Assembly: GCA_049601975.1 (NCBI GenBank)
Contig: JBMYRC010000078.1
Location: 1 to 18,602, forward strand
Length of the DNA: 18,602 nt
Direction: 5' to 3'
Source: UBA6544 sp049601975
Lineage (GTDB): Bacteria; Pseudomonadota; Alphaproteobacteria; UBA8366
A program made the translations under genes and the position numbers. The notes beneath the pieces were generated by a model. That model ran no database searches, was not told the DNA's origin, and saw only the letters and a list, made by a program, of their open reading frames with translations. Below, piece by piece: positions 1 through 7,498 of this stretch. How positions within the stretch are numbered: the stretch's first letter is position 1; each line of letters starts with the position of its first letter.

Positions 1-53
1 TGGCAGCGCGCCAGTAGGGAATCGAGAATGGCTCTGGGGTTCGTGTTCGTCAT
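1..53 (-). CDS. Possible 5' end of a leftward gene, cut by the left edge
   Basis: Read leftward from an ATG at 53-51, the frame stays open for 17 codons to the window edge and gives MTNTNPRAILDSLLARC. This looks like a plausible protein start, with a short polar lead followed by an amphipathic helix. A weak purine stretch (TTAGG) lies upstream of the ATG. It would be the next gene after the SDR dehydrogenase on the same strand, about 90 bases away. Too little is visible to name a family. The call rests only on the open frame, its position and its residue composition. Confidence 0.3.
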   Translation of the reverse strand, partial: MTNTNPRAILDSLLARC

Positions 54-146
54 TGGAAAGGACCTAATCCGGTAGGGGAAAATTCGCGGCGGCTAGATAA
101 CATAGTGCTCAACGGTTAGCCAAACCCGGTTTAGGACACTGCTGAA
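54..146. other. Short intergenic region after the SDR gene
   Basis: These 93 bases separate the SDR stop codon from the possible leftward gene at the edge. The segment around 119-135 contains an imperfect dyad (AAACC C GGTTT) that could form a short hairpin. There is no T-run beside it, so I do not call it an intrinsic terminator. Confidence 0.3.
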
Positions 147-899
147 TCACATAGTGTAGTTCATGCCCATGCGGCCGCCGTCGACATAAATCGTCTCTCC
201 GGTGATGTAACTTGCCTTGTCGCTGGCGAGGAAGGCTACGACATCGCCGATTTCGCGCGGCGATCCGATCCGTTTCAAGGGTGTGCGCGACATGACCATT
301 TTCATTGCATCCGGGTTGTCATTGACGCTCGCCATCATGGCGGTGTCGATCGAGCCCGGACCAACCGCGTTGACGCGGATATTGTGGGGCGCTAGCGCCA
401 ATGCGGCGGCTTTAGTGAGCTGCATGACGCCGCCCTTGGAAGCGCAATAGGCCGCAATGCTCGGGATCGCCACCTGTGCGTTGATGGAGGACATGTTGAC
501 GATAGCGCCTTCGATCCGCTTTGAGACCATGGCCTTGGCCGCGCGTTGAATTGCCTGGAAGGTTCCCGTGAGATTGACGTCGATGACCGATTGGAATTGA
601 TCGAGCGTAGTCTCCAAGAACGGGGCGGGGTGCGCGATGCCCGCGTTATTCACGAGAATAGAGGCCGCACCGATCTCAGCTTCGATTTGGTCGAACAGCG
701 CGTCGACCTGCTTCTGGTCCCCCATGTCGCAGGTGATGCCGACCGTGCCGTTCCCCAAGGTCTCCGCTGCTTTGGCCACGCCGTCGGCGTTGATATCGGC
801 CAACACGATGCGGGCACCGGATTCGCAAATCGCCTCGGCACAAGCGTAGCCGATACCTTGGGCGCCGCCCGTTATGATGGCAATAGGCGTGTCGGTCAT
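147..899 (-). CDS. Short-chain dehydrogenase/reductase (SDR family, NAD(P)-dependent)
   Basis: A classical SDR of 250 residues, the usual length. It has the Rossmann nucleotide motif TGGAQGIG (residues 10-17), the NNAG motif (84-87), serines at 137-138 and the catalytic YxxxK pair (Tyr151, Lys155), followed by a conserved PG segment and a C-terminal YVDGG. The start at 899 (MTDTPIAIITGG) was chosen over an in-frame start at 950 because GGGAGAG lies just upstream and the Rossmann fold begins at once. It should be a cytoplasmic oxidoreductase acting on a hydroxyl or keto group of a small molecule. The substrate cannot be inferred; names such as 3-oxoacyl-ACP reductase or glucose dehydrogenase would be guesses. 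It is divergent from the arsR-like gene and shares its AT-rich upstream region. Confidence 0.93.
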   Translation of the reverse strand: MTDTPIAIITGGAQGIGYACAEAICESGARIVLADINADGVAKAAETLGNGTVGITCDMGDQKQVDALFDQIEAEIGAASILVNNAGIAHPAPFLETTLDQFQSVIDVNLTGTFQAIQRAAKAMVSKRIEGAIVNMSSINAQVAIPSIAAYCASKGGVMQLTKAAALALAPHNIRVNAVGPGSIDTAMMASVNDNPDAMKMVMSRTPLKRIGSPREIGDVVAFLASDKASYITGETIYVDGGRMGMNYTM

Positions 900-1051
900 A
901 ATATCTCTCCCGTTCCCATGGAACTCTTGTGTAAGGTCAATGGTTCTCAATTAACACGGCCATGGGGTGTGGACAGATAAAAATTAGTTAACGTTAAAAA
1001 TAATTCGACAATATTAGAAATATCGTTGTGTCGTTTGAAAATACTCTCTAA
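900..1051. promoter_or_regulatory. Divergent promoter/operator region between SDR and arsR-like genes
   Basis: This AT-rich stretch stands out from its GC-rich surroundings. It contains a perfect 10-bp palindrome TTAACGTTAA (988-997) and, nearer the regulator, a dyad ATATT-AGA-AATAT (1011-1023). ArsR-family repressors typically bind AT-rich imperfect dyads overlapping their own promoter, so the 1011-1023 dyad is the better operator candidate. No convincing -35/-10 pair could be fixed on either strand, and the regulator gene has no clear ribosome binding site. Confidence 0.5.
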
Positions 1052-1378
1052 ATGTTCAGCATGAACGAAAAAACTGCGGCAGGACGCTTGGAAGCGTTGG
1101 GGCATCAGACGCGTCTTTCGATTTACCGGCTCCTGGTGAAGGCGGGGGATGATGGGCTTATTGTGGGCAATATTCAAAAGGCCCTTGATGTGCCCGCGTC
1201 GACGCTCTCGCACCATCTTGCAAAATTGGCCCGGGTTGGGCTGGTGTCGCAAGGACGGCGTGGGCGGGAGATTTACTGCAGTGTGGATTATGACGAGATG
1301 CGGGCGTTGGTCGGCTTTTTGACCGAGGAATGCTGCGCTGGTGTCACCCTTGAACAAGACGCGCAAGACGCGGCATAG
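1052..1378 (+). CDS. ArsR/SmtB-family winged-helix regulator
   Basis: A 108-residue HTH_5 protein. Helices at about residues 11-30 are followed by a recognition helix around 49-60 (STLSHHLAKL), and the wing contains GRRGREIYC. This is the normal length and order for ArsR/SmtB dimeric repressors that release DNA when a metal or metalloid binds. A vicinal Cys pair at 94-95 near the C terminus, plus Cys76 in the wing, could be a thiol sensor site. Acidithiobacillus-type ArsR proteins also place their cysteines near the C terminus, while the classical ELCVCDL site in the DNA-binding helix is absent. An alternative start at 1061 would remove three residues. The permease starts 18 bases after its stop, so it probably controls that gene and itself. 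Confidence 0.9.
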   Translation: MFSMNEKTAAGRLEALGHQTRLSIYRLLVKAGDDGLIVGNIQKALDVPASTLSHHLAKLARVGLVSQGRRGREIYCSVDYDEMRALVGFLTEECCAGVTLEQDAQDAA

Positions 1379-1396
1379 AGCATACGGAAAACGGCT

Positions 1397-2437
1397 ATGT
1401 CCGACATTTCACTTCACTTAAAGAATGCCGCTGGGTTCGGGCGCCGGATTGAACGAGTTTTGCTTGCGGTCGTGGCGATCTTCCTTGGTCTTGTCGTCTT
1501 CGTGCCCGAGCAAGCGCAAGCGAGCCTGAGCTTCGTTGGCGAAGCGCTGACCGGCATGGTGCCGTTCCTGGCACTCGCCATCGGTATCGCGGCATATGCG
1601 CGCGCTAGTGGTGCGGACAATCTAATCGCCAAGGCATTCCAAGGCCGATTGTCGACGATGATCGTGGTCGCGGCACTGTTCGGCGGCATGTCCCCGTTTT
1701 GCTCTTGCGGCGTGATCCCGCTGATCGCCGCCTTATTGGCCATGGGCGTTCCGGTCCCCGCCGTCATGGCGTTCTGGCTCGCGTCGCCCTTGATGGACCC
1801 GACGATGTTCGTCCTCACCATGGGCACGCTCAGTCTCGATTTCGCTATCGCTAAGACCATGGCGGCGGTCGGCATCGGCATGATGGGCGGATTTAGCACG
1901 GCGGCGCTGATGGCGCGGGGCGCGTTCGCAAACCCCTTGCGTGACGATGTTACTGGATGTGGCGGTTGCGGCGCGCCGACAATCGACCCAAAAGCCAAAG
2001 TCGCTTGGAAGTTCTGGGAAGAAGAGGATCGTCGACAAAAATTCTTCAAGGAATCTGGCTCCACCTCGCTCTTCCTTTTGAAATGGCTGACCCTCGCTTT
2101 CCTGCTGGAAAGCTTGATGATCGCCTATATTTCCGCCGATCAAATCGCCAGTGTGCTGGGCCAAGGCAATGACTGGGCTATCCCCTTGGCGACATTGGTT
2201 GGTGTGCCGGCCTATCTGAACGGCTACGCGGCCTTGCCGCTGGTGGCTGGGCTAATTGAGCTCGGCACCGCGCCGGGTGCGGGAATGGCGTTCCTGGTCG
2301 CGGGCGGTGTTACCAGTATTCCGGCGGCCATCGCCGTCTATGCGTTGGTGAAGAAGCCACTCTTCCTCTGGTATATCGGCCTTTCTCTCGCGGGGGGACT
2401 ACTGGCTGGGTTTCTCTTTCAACTCTACGTCGGTTGA
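1397..2437 (+). CDS. COG0701/DUF318 permease with cysteine motifs (ArsP / SO_0444-like efflux)
   Basis: A 346-residue polytopic membrane protein with about eight hydrophobic segments. After the second or third segment comes FCSCGVIPL (Cys102, Cys104), the signature of the COG0701 permease family, followed by AFWLASPLMDP. A cytoplasmic-looking hydrophilic loop at about 180-222 carries CGGCG (Cys188, Cys191) and many charged residues. Known relatives include ArsP (organoarsenical efflux) and the SO_0444-type permeases proposed to move Cu or Zn. The paired cysteines suggest a thiophilic metal or metalloid. The arsR-like gene lies directly upstream with an 18-base gap, so the two form a probable regulator/efflux operon. 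It is not related to the ArsB or Acr3 arsenite pumps. The substrate is undecided. Confidence 0.88.
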   Translation: MSDISLHLKNAAGFGRRIERVLLAVVAIFLGLVVFVPEQAQASLSFVGEALTGMVPFLALAIGIAAYARASGADNLIAKAFQGRLSTMIVVAALFGGMSPFCSCGVIPLIAALLAMGVPVPAVMAFWLASPLMDPTMFVLTMGTLSLDFAIAKTMAAVGIGMMGGFSTAALMARGAFANPLRDDVTGCGGCGAPTIDPKAKVAWKFWEEEDRRQKFFKESGSTSLFLLKWLTLAFLLESLMIAYISADQIASVLGQGNDWAIPLATLVGVPAYLNGYAALPLVAGLIELGTAPGAGMAFLVAGGVTSIPAAIAVYALVKKPLFLWYIGLSLAGGLLAGFLFQLYVG

Positions 2438-2546
2438 TGGTGGACAGGCCCGGACCGCCCGATACACCCGAACCTGCTAAGGGTCAGGTCTGACGCCTGT
2501 AACAATGGGTATTGGCGAATCGTCGTTCGATTTTCATATTAGCTTC
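2438..2546 (+). promoter_or_regulatory. Intergenic region with small dyad before the first TauD-type gene
   Basis: A perfect dyad GTCAG-GT-CTGAC lies at 2483-2494, about 50 bases before the preferred dioxygenase start. It could be an operator or simply chance. There is no clear ribosome binding site in front of either candidate start codon (2505 or 2547). Confidence 0.25.
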
Positions 2547-3428
2547 ATGACTAAATACAAGCATATCTCGGTCACCCCGCTGACGCCCGCCGTCGGCGCG
2601 GAGATCGGCCATGTTAATATCGCGGCCGGCGTTGATGACGAGACGATCCGCGAAGTTCATACCGCCCTGATGGATCACGGTGTCGTCTTCTTTCGCGACC
2701 AGGACCTTACGGCCACTCAGCAGCGTGACTTCGCGGGCCGCTTCGGGCGTCTGCGCAAGGCCAAACGCTCCGCCTTTTTGGTTGAGGAGGGCGTGCCGGA
2801 AATGCACGTGTTGATCAATGACGAGGACCGGCCGCCCAACGTCAACCATTTCCATTCCGATGGAATCTTTCGAGCAAAGCCGGAATTCGCCTCGATCCTG
2901 CGCTCGGTTGAATGCCCGCAAGCGGGCGGCGACACCATCTTCGTTGGCATGCAAGCGGCCTATGAGGCCTTGTCGACGGATATGAAAACTTATCTTGCGG
3001 ACAAGGATGCCGTGAACGATTTCATGAAGCTGCATGGCAGCCCGAAAAAGGCGCGGAGTTGGGAAGGCGATAATTTCGAACGCATGGATGCGTCCCGTCG
3101 CGCTAACCCGCCGGTCGCTCACCCCATGGTGAAAATTCATCCGGTGACGGGCCGCAAGAGCCTCTACATTTCGGAAAGTTTTACCGCGAGTGTACTCGGA
3201 CTCGGTGACGATGAAAGCCGGGGGCTGCTCGAACTGTTGAACCGCCATTGCGCGCGTCCGGAATTCCAATGCCGCTTCCATTGGCGGCCGAATTCCATGG
3301 CGCTTTGGGACAACCGCGCGACCATGCACTACGCCGTCGCAGATTATTGGCCGGAACGCCGATTGATGAACCGTGTGACAATTGAAACTGACGAGGTCGG
3401 CGTGGAGAAAGCGGTGGTGGCGGAATAG
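2547..3428 (+). CDS. TauD/TfdA-family Fe(II)/2-oxoglutarate-dependent dioxygenase
   Basis: A 293-residue enzyme of the family that couples 2-oxoglutarate decarboxylation to hydroxylation of substrates such as taurine, 2,4-D or other sulfonates and ethers. The iron triad is visible: His103-x-Asp105 in NHFHSDG and His261 in WDNRATMHYA. The 2-oxoglutarate-binding Arg is expected at 276, fifteen residues after the distal His as in TauD. The N terminus (VTPLTPAVGAEIGHV) matches the usual family opening, which is why I start at 2547. A start at 2505 would add 14 residues without family support. It follows the permease gene by about 110 bases and may be transcribed separately. The substrate is unknown. 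A second, clearly different family member lies at 13162-14028. Confidence 0.92.
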   Translation: MTKYKHISVTPLTPAVGAEIGHVNIAAGVDDETIREVHTALMDHGVVFFRDQDLTATQQRDFAGRFGRLRKAKRSAFLVEEGVPEMHVLINDEDRPPNVNHFHSDGIFRAKPEFASILRSVECPQAGGDTIFVGMQAAYEALSTDMKTYLADKDAVNDFMKLHGSPKKARSWEGDNFERMDASRRANPPVAHPMVKIHPVTGRKSLYISESFTASVLGLGDDESRGLLELLNRHCARPEFQCRFHWRPNSMALWDNRATMHYAVADYWPERRLMNRVTIETDEVGVEKAVVAE

Positions 3429-3584
3429 CGAGGTCGCCCTTCAACACGCTCCCAATCAGTGTGGCCGTTCTTCTGTCTTGCGACCCCTGAACTGATCGGT
3501 CGACCCTCCCGACTCTGTCATTCCCGGGCACCTCGTGAACCCTGAACGAGGACTGTGCACGTGCTCACCTATCGGCGGGACCGT
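3429..3584. other. Convergent intergenic region with a 6-bp hairpin
   Basis: This gap lies between the tail ends of the first dioxygenase gene and msrP. It holds CCTCGT...ACGAGG (3531-3551, 9-base loop), placed where a bidirectional terminator would be expected. Neither side has a T-run, so termination is only a guess. No gene is visible in it. Confidence 0.3.
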
Positions 3585-4574
3585 CTAACGGAACAGGCGG
3601 TCGCCGAGCTCCTTCTCCAGACCTGCGTATAGCTCAGCAACCTGATCGGCGTAGCCGTTATAGGGTAGTGTTATTACGCGTTTGCTGCCGCCACCGAGGA
3701 CACGCTCGCTCGCTTGGGTCCACCGGGGATGGTCGACCTTCGGGTTCACATTGGCCCAAAATCCGTACTCCTTGGCCTGGATGACTTCCCAAAAACTTTT
3801 CGGTTGCTTGTCGGTAAACGTGAACTTGACCAACGACTTGATGTTCTTAAAGCCGTATTTCCACGGCACGGCGAGGCGCAAGGGTGCTCCGTTTTGGCGC
3901 GGAATCGGCTTGCCGTACATTCCCGTGGCGATGAAGGCAAGTTCGTTCGTGGCCTCCGCGATCGTCAGGCCTTCCGTATAGGGCCAGGGATACCAGAACT
4001 GTTTGAGCCCCGGCATAGTTTCCTTCTGTTCCGCCGTTTGCATGACGACGTACTTGGCGCCGGACAGCGGCTTCGCGAAATCGATCAGGGCCTTCATCGG
4101 AAAGCCGCTCCATGGCACCGCCATCGACCAGGCTTCGACGCAACGGAAGCGGTAGAGGCGTTCTTCCAACGGCATTTGGCGGATCAAGGTATCGAAATCG
4201 ACGGTCATTTCCTTCTCAATCATGCCGTCGAATTGGATCGTCCAGGGTCGGATTTTCAATTTCTGTGCGGTTTTGGCGATCCGTTTGTGACTGCCAAATT
4301 CATAGAAATTGTTATAGGTGATGGCGTGCGCTTCTTCGGTCAGCTTCCGCGGCTCGATGGTGTATTTCTCGTTTCGCTTTACCGGGTATAGGTCTGCCGT
4401 CGGATCGTCGCCCGCCGCGGCCCAGGCCGAGCCCGCCACGCCGCCGGCACCCGCGATAAGGGCGGGACCCGCCGCAATGGCTTTACAAAGACGGCGGCGG
4501 TCCAAGAAGACGCTTTCGTCCGTCGCCGCTGATTCCGGCAATTCCCACAGTCGCTTTACTCGTGTCAGCATCAT
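3585..4574 (-). CDS. msrP: Protein-methionine-sulfoxide reductase catalytic subunit (MsrP/YedY, molybdoenzyme)
   Basis: A 329-residue periplasmic molybdopterin enzyme that reduces methionine sulfoxide in envelope proteins. The N terminus has a Tat-type signal: DRRRLCKA at about 25-32, a hydrophobic stretch, and a likely cleavage after AWA near 52. YNNFYEFG (about 87-94) and FRCVEAWSMAVPWSGFP follow, with Cys145 as the expected molybdenum ligand of the sulfite-oxidase fold. Length matches the E. coli protein. AAAGGG precedes the ATG by a few bases; a second ATG follows immediately. The usual partner msrQ, the haem-bearing membrane electron donor, is not adjacent: downstream there is only a non-coding gap and a convergent gene. 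The redox partner is therefore elsewhere or different. Confidence 0.93.
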   Translation of the reverse strand: MMLTRVKRLWELPESAATDESVFLDRRRLCKAIAAGPALIAGAGGVAGSAWAAAGDDPTADLYPVKRNEKYTIEPRKLTEEAHAITYNNFYEFGSHKRIAKTAQKLKIRPWTIQFDGMIEKEMTVDFDTLIRQMPLEERLYRFRCVEAWSMAVPWSGFPMKALIDFAKPLSGAKYVVMQTAEQKETMPGLKQFWYPWPYTEGLTIAEATNELAFIATGMYGKPIPRQNGAPLRLAVPWKYGFKNIKSLVKFTFTDKQPKSFWEVIQAKEYGFWANVNPKVDHPRWTQASERVLGGGSKRVITLPYNGYADQVAELYAGLEKELGDRLFR

Positions 4575-4662
4575 TCGACCCTTTGGTATATTAGAATGTT
4601 GCTAAATACCTACGCGGTTCCGCCGCGACCGCAAAGTCAAGCTTCCGTGAGGGAAAGTGAGG

Positions 4663-5439
4663 TCAGCTGAAGCTGACCTCAACCGTGCCAAGCGACCCGA
4701 AATCGCCCTTCACCGTGCCGCCTGCTGGGACCGGGAGCATCTCGGCGGCGCTGCCGCTGGAGACCCAATCGCCCGCTTTCAGGCTATGGCCGCGTGTCTT
4801 CAGGTGATTGGCGAGCCAGGTAATCGACCCGACCGGATTGCCGCCCATCACGTTTTGCCCGGTGCCGACGGCTTTTTCCTCGCCGTTGATGATCTGGCGG
4901 ACTGGGTGGTTGGCGTAATCGATGCTCTCCCAATCTTCCGTCCCCGCCCCATAGGCGAAAGCGCCGTTGGCGCCGTGATCGACGACGATGGCAAGGCCAC
5001 TCATCGGTACCGCGCCGGAGAGACGGCGATTGACGATCTCGATTGCTGGGTGGACGGAACCGATCACTGCTTTGATGTCGTCATCCGTATAGTCACCGTC
5101 TTTCGCGGGAAGATCGGCTTTGAGACGGAAGGCGAACTCGCACTCGCTGATGCGCAATCCCGGATCGGGCATATCCATTTTGCTCGAATTCTCAAGAACG
5201 TAGGACGCGAAGATCGGACCCGCCCCCGGGCCATCGACGCCCATTTTCTCTTGCCCCGGTTTATTGGTGAAAGCGACTTTCCAGCCGACCACCGCATCGC
5301 CCATTCCGGAGACGATACCATCCTGGATGGCATAGGCTTCGTCCATATTCTGGGGCATGCCGCCCGGCAGTTCGTCCATGACGCGGCCTTCTTTGCGCGC
5401 GGATACAAGCGCGGCTGCCGCCGCCGAAATATCGGTCAT
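4663..5439 (-). CDS. 2-keto-4-pentenoate hydratase-like protein (MhpD/FAH superfamily)
   Basis: A 258-residue member of the family that includes 2-oxopent-4-enoate hydratase and 4-oxalocrotonate decarboxylase, acting late in meta-cleavage pathways. The divalent-metal ligands appear as Glu99 and Glu101 in ISECEFAFRL and Glu134 in HPAIEIVNRR. MGVDGPGAGPIFASYVL (about 66-82) is the usual substrate-loop region. Length is normal. AGGAGA precedes the ATG at 5439 with good spacing. The ring-cleavage dioxygenase, hydrolase and aldolase of a meta-cleavage pathway are missing from this window, so the physiological substrate may be another 2-oxo acid. It sits 35 bases after the split EF-G-like gene and 88 before msrP on the same strand. 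Confidence 0.87.
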   Translation of the reverse strand: MTDISAAAAALVSARKEGRVMDELPGGMPQNMDEAYAIQDGIVSGMGDAVVGWKVAFTNKPGQEKMGVDGPGAGPIFASYVLENSSKMDMPDPGLRISECEFAFRLKADLPAKDGDYTDDDIKAVIGSVHPAIEIVNRRLSGAVPMSGLAIVVDHGANGAFAYGAGTEDWESIDYANHPVRQIINGEEKAVGTGQNVMGGNPVGSITWLANHLKTRGHSLKAGDWVSSGSAAEMLPVPAGGTVKGDFGSLGTVEVSFS

Positions 5440-5474
5440 TCGGGTCTTCTCCTGTTCTGTATATTCACTGACCG

Positions 5475-6506
5475 CTACTCGGCTGCGGCCTTGTGCTGTT
5501 CGATCATATCATCCGCGGCTCTGCCAGCTAATTCTGCCATATGATCGAATGACCATTCGAATGAGCCGATCCCCATGGTTTGCGACCGCAGATCGATGGC
5601 GAGATCATGGAGTTCCGATTGCGGAATATTGGCCTGCACCTCGTCCCAACCGGTCCAACCGTCCTTGGCCTGGAAGCTCAATATTTGCCCGCGCCGTTTG
5701 GTGATGATGCTTTGCGCGTTAGAGGTATATTGGTTTGGGATGGCGATATTTACGTTGCAAATTGGCTCCAGCAAAACCGGACTGCAATTTGGCAAAGCGT
5801 CCTTCATTGCCAAAATACCGGCGCGCCGGAACGCCATGTCGGAGCTGTCGACCGCGTGGTGCTGTCCGTCGAACAGATTGACCAACAGATCGACCACAGG
5901 AAAGCCGAGCGGGCCTTCCGTGCAGTATTCCTTCACACCCGCCTCAACTGCTGGAATATATTGGCGCGGCACTACCCCGCCCGAAATCGATTGTGAGAAT
6001 TCGAAGCCACTGCCGCGCGGCTGCGGTTTGATGTCCAGATGCACGTCGCCGAATTCGCCGTGCCCGCCAGATTGTTTCTTATGTCGGGCGTGTTGCTGGA
6101 TCGCTTTCTTGATTGTCTCCTTATAGGGTGTGCGCGGGCGATGCATGGTGACCGCGGTGTTGAAGCGGTTCTTCAATCGCTGTCCCAATACTTGCAGCTG
6201 AATTTCGCCCTGACCCCACAATACGTTCTGATTTGTGTCGTCGTTGTGGCTCATGGAGATCGAGGGGTCCTCTTCCATCAGCCGGGCGATCCCGGTTGAA
6301 AGTTTGACCTCGTCGTCCCGTTTGTCGGGGATCGCGACCATTGAGAAAATAGGGGCGGGTGTCTCGGGCCAATCCATGGAGTCTGTGGCCCCAGCTTCGC
6401 TCAGTGTATGACCTGTATGCACGTCCTCCATGCGTCCCATGGCGACGACGCTTCCGGCAATTGCCGATGTAATCCTTTTGGCCTCGTGTCCTTTTAATAA
6501 ATTCAT
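5475..6506 (-). CDS. EF-G-like translation factor, C-terminal part (domains II-end to V), separated by a frameshift
   Basis: 343 residues from an ATG at 6506. The order matches the C-terminal half of elongation factor G: end of domain II, domain III (about 50-130, with VLWGQGEIQLQVL), domain IV (about 135-255, with QSGGHGEFGDVHLDIKP and GGVVPRQYIPAVE) and domain V (about 260-330, with RRGQILSF). It has no GTPase domain. Coding similarity to the family continues upstream of this ATG to about 6536, in a different frame from the N-terminal half. The ATG overlaps the stop codon of the N-terminal half (ATGA, 6506-6503), so reinitiation could express it as a separate protein. Otherwise it is the tail of one broken gene. 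Together the halves give about 673 residues, the size of an EF-G paralogue. Confidence 0.85.
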   Translation of the reverse strand: MNLLKGHEAKRITSAIAGSVVAMGRMEDVHTGHTLSEAGATDSMDWPETPAPIFSMVAIPDKRDDEVKLSTGIARLMEEDPSISMSHNDDTNQNVLWGQGEIQLQVLGQRLKNRFNTAVTMHRPRTPYKETIKKAIQQHARHKKQSGGHGEFGDVHLDIKPQPRGSGFEFSQSISGGVVPRQYIPAVEAGVKEYCTEGPLGFPVVDLLVNLFDGQHHAVDSSDMAFRRAGILAMKDALPNCSPVLLEPICNVNIAIPNQYTSNAQSIITKRRGQILSFQAKDGWTGWDEVQANIPQSELHDLAIDLRSQTMGIGSFEWSFDHMAELAGRAADDMIEQHKAAAE

Positions 6507-7498
6507 ACCGCTGACTCTATGATTGCCGAAGCCCACTCGTCCTTCATTTCGCCCTTCCAGACACGGCCAACGGACATCTTTCCCGCATGTAGCATGTGGT
6601 AGGTCTTGAACACTTGGACGACTGTATCGCCGTCGGCGCCGACGTGGCGTTCCAAGGTCTGTATGACTTCGGGCGCTTCATGGCGGAGCGCCTTCATCAA
6701 TCTTAAAACCCCGTGGTCGCGTTCGGCCGCCCCAAGAAAGACCAGCGTGATCAGGTCGTTCTGTAAGTCGGCACCGAGCAAGGCATACACTTTTTCACTT
6801 GGTGGCACGTTGTCTTCAAGCAGTTGCTCCAACAAGTCGTCATCGAAATCGGCGAGGGACTCGAGCATTTCCTGGCGCGCTTCCTCATTTCGATCCGAGA
6901 CGGATTCCGGTACTTCGATCAGTTTCGAAGCGGTGCCGGGCTCGTACTCGTAAGCGCGTTTGGAGACCAAATTGACATATCCAGTGACCGCATCGCCGTC
7001 GCGGATCGGTACTTGGCGCAGGACTAAGGGTTTTGATGAGACATCCTGTAGGGCGGCCAAAAGGTCGCGCACGGTCTCGGAGGAATGGTCCACTTTGTTG
7101 ATGAACAGCATGCGGGGGATGTCATGAGCATCGAGGAATTGCATGACCGGTGCCAGCATCAGCGCCTTGCTGGTTTCCGGCTCGCAGACGACGATAGCGA
7201 CGTCGGCGGCCATCAAGGCAGCGCGGGATTCTTGGATGAACTCGACCGAACCTGGGCAGTCGACGAATGTCCATTCCTCGTCGAGGAAAGTGGCGGACGC
7301 GATGTTGAGTTCGGTGGACATTTGACGGGCGCGAGCGTCGTCGGAGGAATCGCCGACGGTATTTCCGTCCTTGATGGTACCGAGGCGTGGTATCGCCTCG
7401 CAGGTGTAGAGTAGGGCTTCGAGAAGCGATGTCTTGCCGCTGAGATAGGGCCCGACAATCGCTGCGCAACGTGGTCCGGAAGGCGCTTTTCCTGACAT
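6503..7498 (-). CDS. EF-G-like translation GTPase, N-terminal part (G domain and start of domain II), ends at a frameshift
   Basis: 331 residues. The G domain shows the P-loop GPYLSGKT (16-23), the G3 motif DCPG (80-83) and G4 NKVD (134-137). Canonical EF-G has DTPGH here, with a catalytic His; this protein has Ser84, and its switch I lacks RGITI. It is thus an EF-G-like paralogue with unusual GTPase chemistry, not the main fusA product. The start at 7498 (MSGKAPSG) is supported by GGGGGAG four bases upstream. The family-like sequence ends at about residue 320 (KGEMKD), and the last residues come from a wrong frame. Adding one G near 6536-6541 would restore a continuous protein with the downstream half. 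Its role in the cell is unknown. It is preceded by a 127-base gap after panE. Confidence 0.87.
   Translation of the reverse strand: MSGKAPSGPRCAAIVGPYLSGKTSLLEALLYTCEAIPRLGTIKDGNTVGDSSDDARARQMSTELNIASATFLDEEWTFVDCPGSVEFIQESRAALMAADVAIVVCEPETSKALMLAPVMQFLDAHDIPRMLFINKVDHSSETVRDLLAALQDVSSKPLVLRQVPIRDGDAVTGYVNLVSKRAYEYEPGTASKLIEVPESVSDRNEEARQEMLESLADFDDDLLEQLLEDNVPPSEKVYALLGADLQNDLITLVFLGAAERDHGVLRLMKALRHEAPEVIQTLERHVGADGDTVVQVFKTYHMLHAGKMSVGRVWKGEMKDEWASAIIESAV

Noticed and set aside
1414..2064. Leftward open frame of 216 codons opposite the permease
   Set aside because: The plus strand encodes a full polytopic permease; the antisense product is low-complexity and lacks a start signal.
1397..2437. 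ArsB or Acr3 arsenite pump
   Set aside because: The FCSCG and CGGCG motifs and the segment order fit COG0701 permeases, not those families.
2484..3329. Long leftward open frame opposite the first TauD-type gene
   Set aside because: It is antisense to intact dioxygenase motifs and has no ribosome binding site or recognisable domain.
3714..4391. Rightward open frame of 225 codons opposite msrP
   Set aside because: The msrP strand carries the Tat signal and the Cys-containing motif; the opposite frame shows nothing protein-like.
4657..5544. Long rightward open frame (about 295 codons) opposite the hydratase gene
   Set aside because: It lies antisense to a gene with clear FAH-superfamily motifs, its translation has no recognisable domain, and it has the composition expected of an antisense frame in GC-rich coding DNA.
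6530..6545. Programmed -1 ribosomal frameshift joining the EF-G-like halves
   Set aside because: No X-XXY-YYZ slippery heptamer and no obvious downstream pseudoknot were seen at the junction; a base loss or reinitiation at the ATGA overlap fits better.
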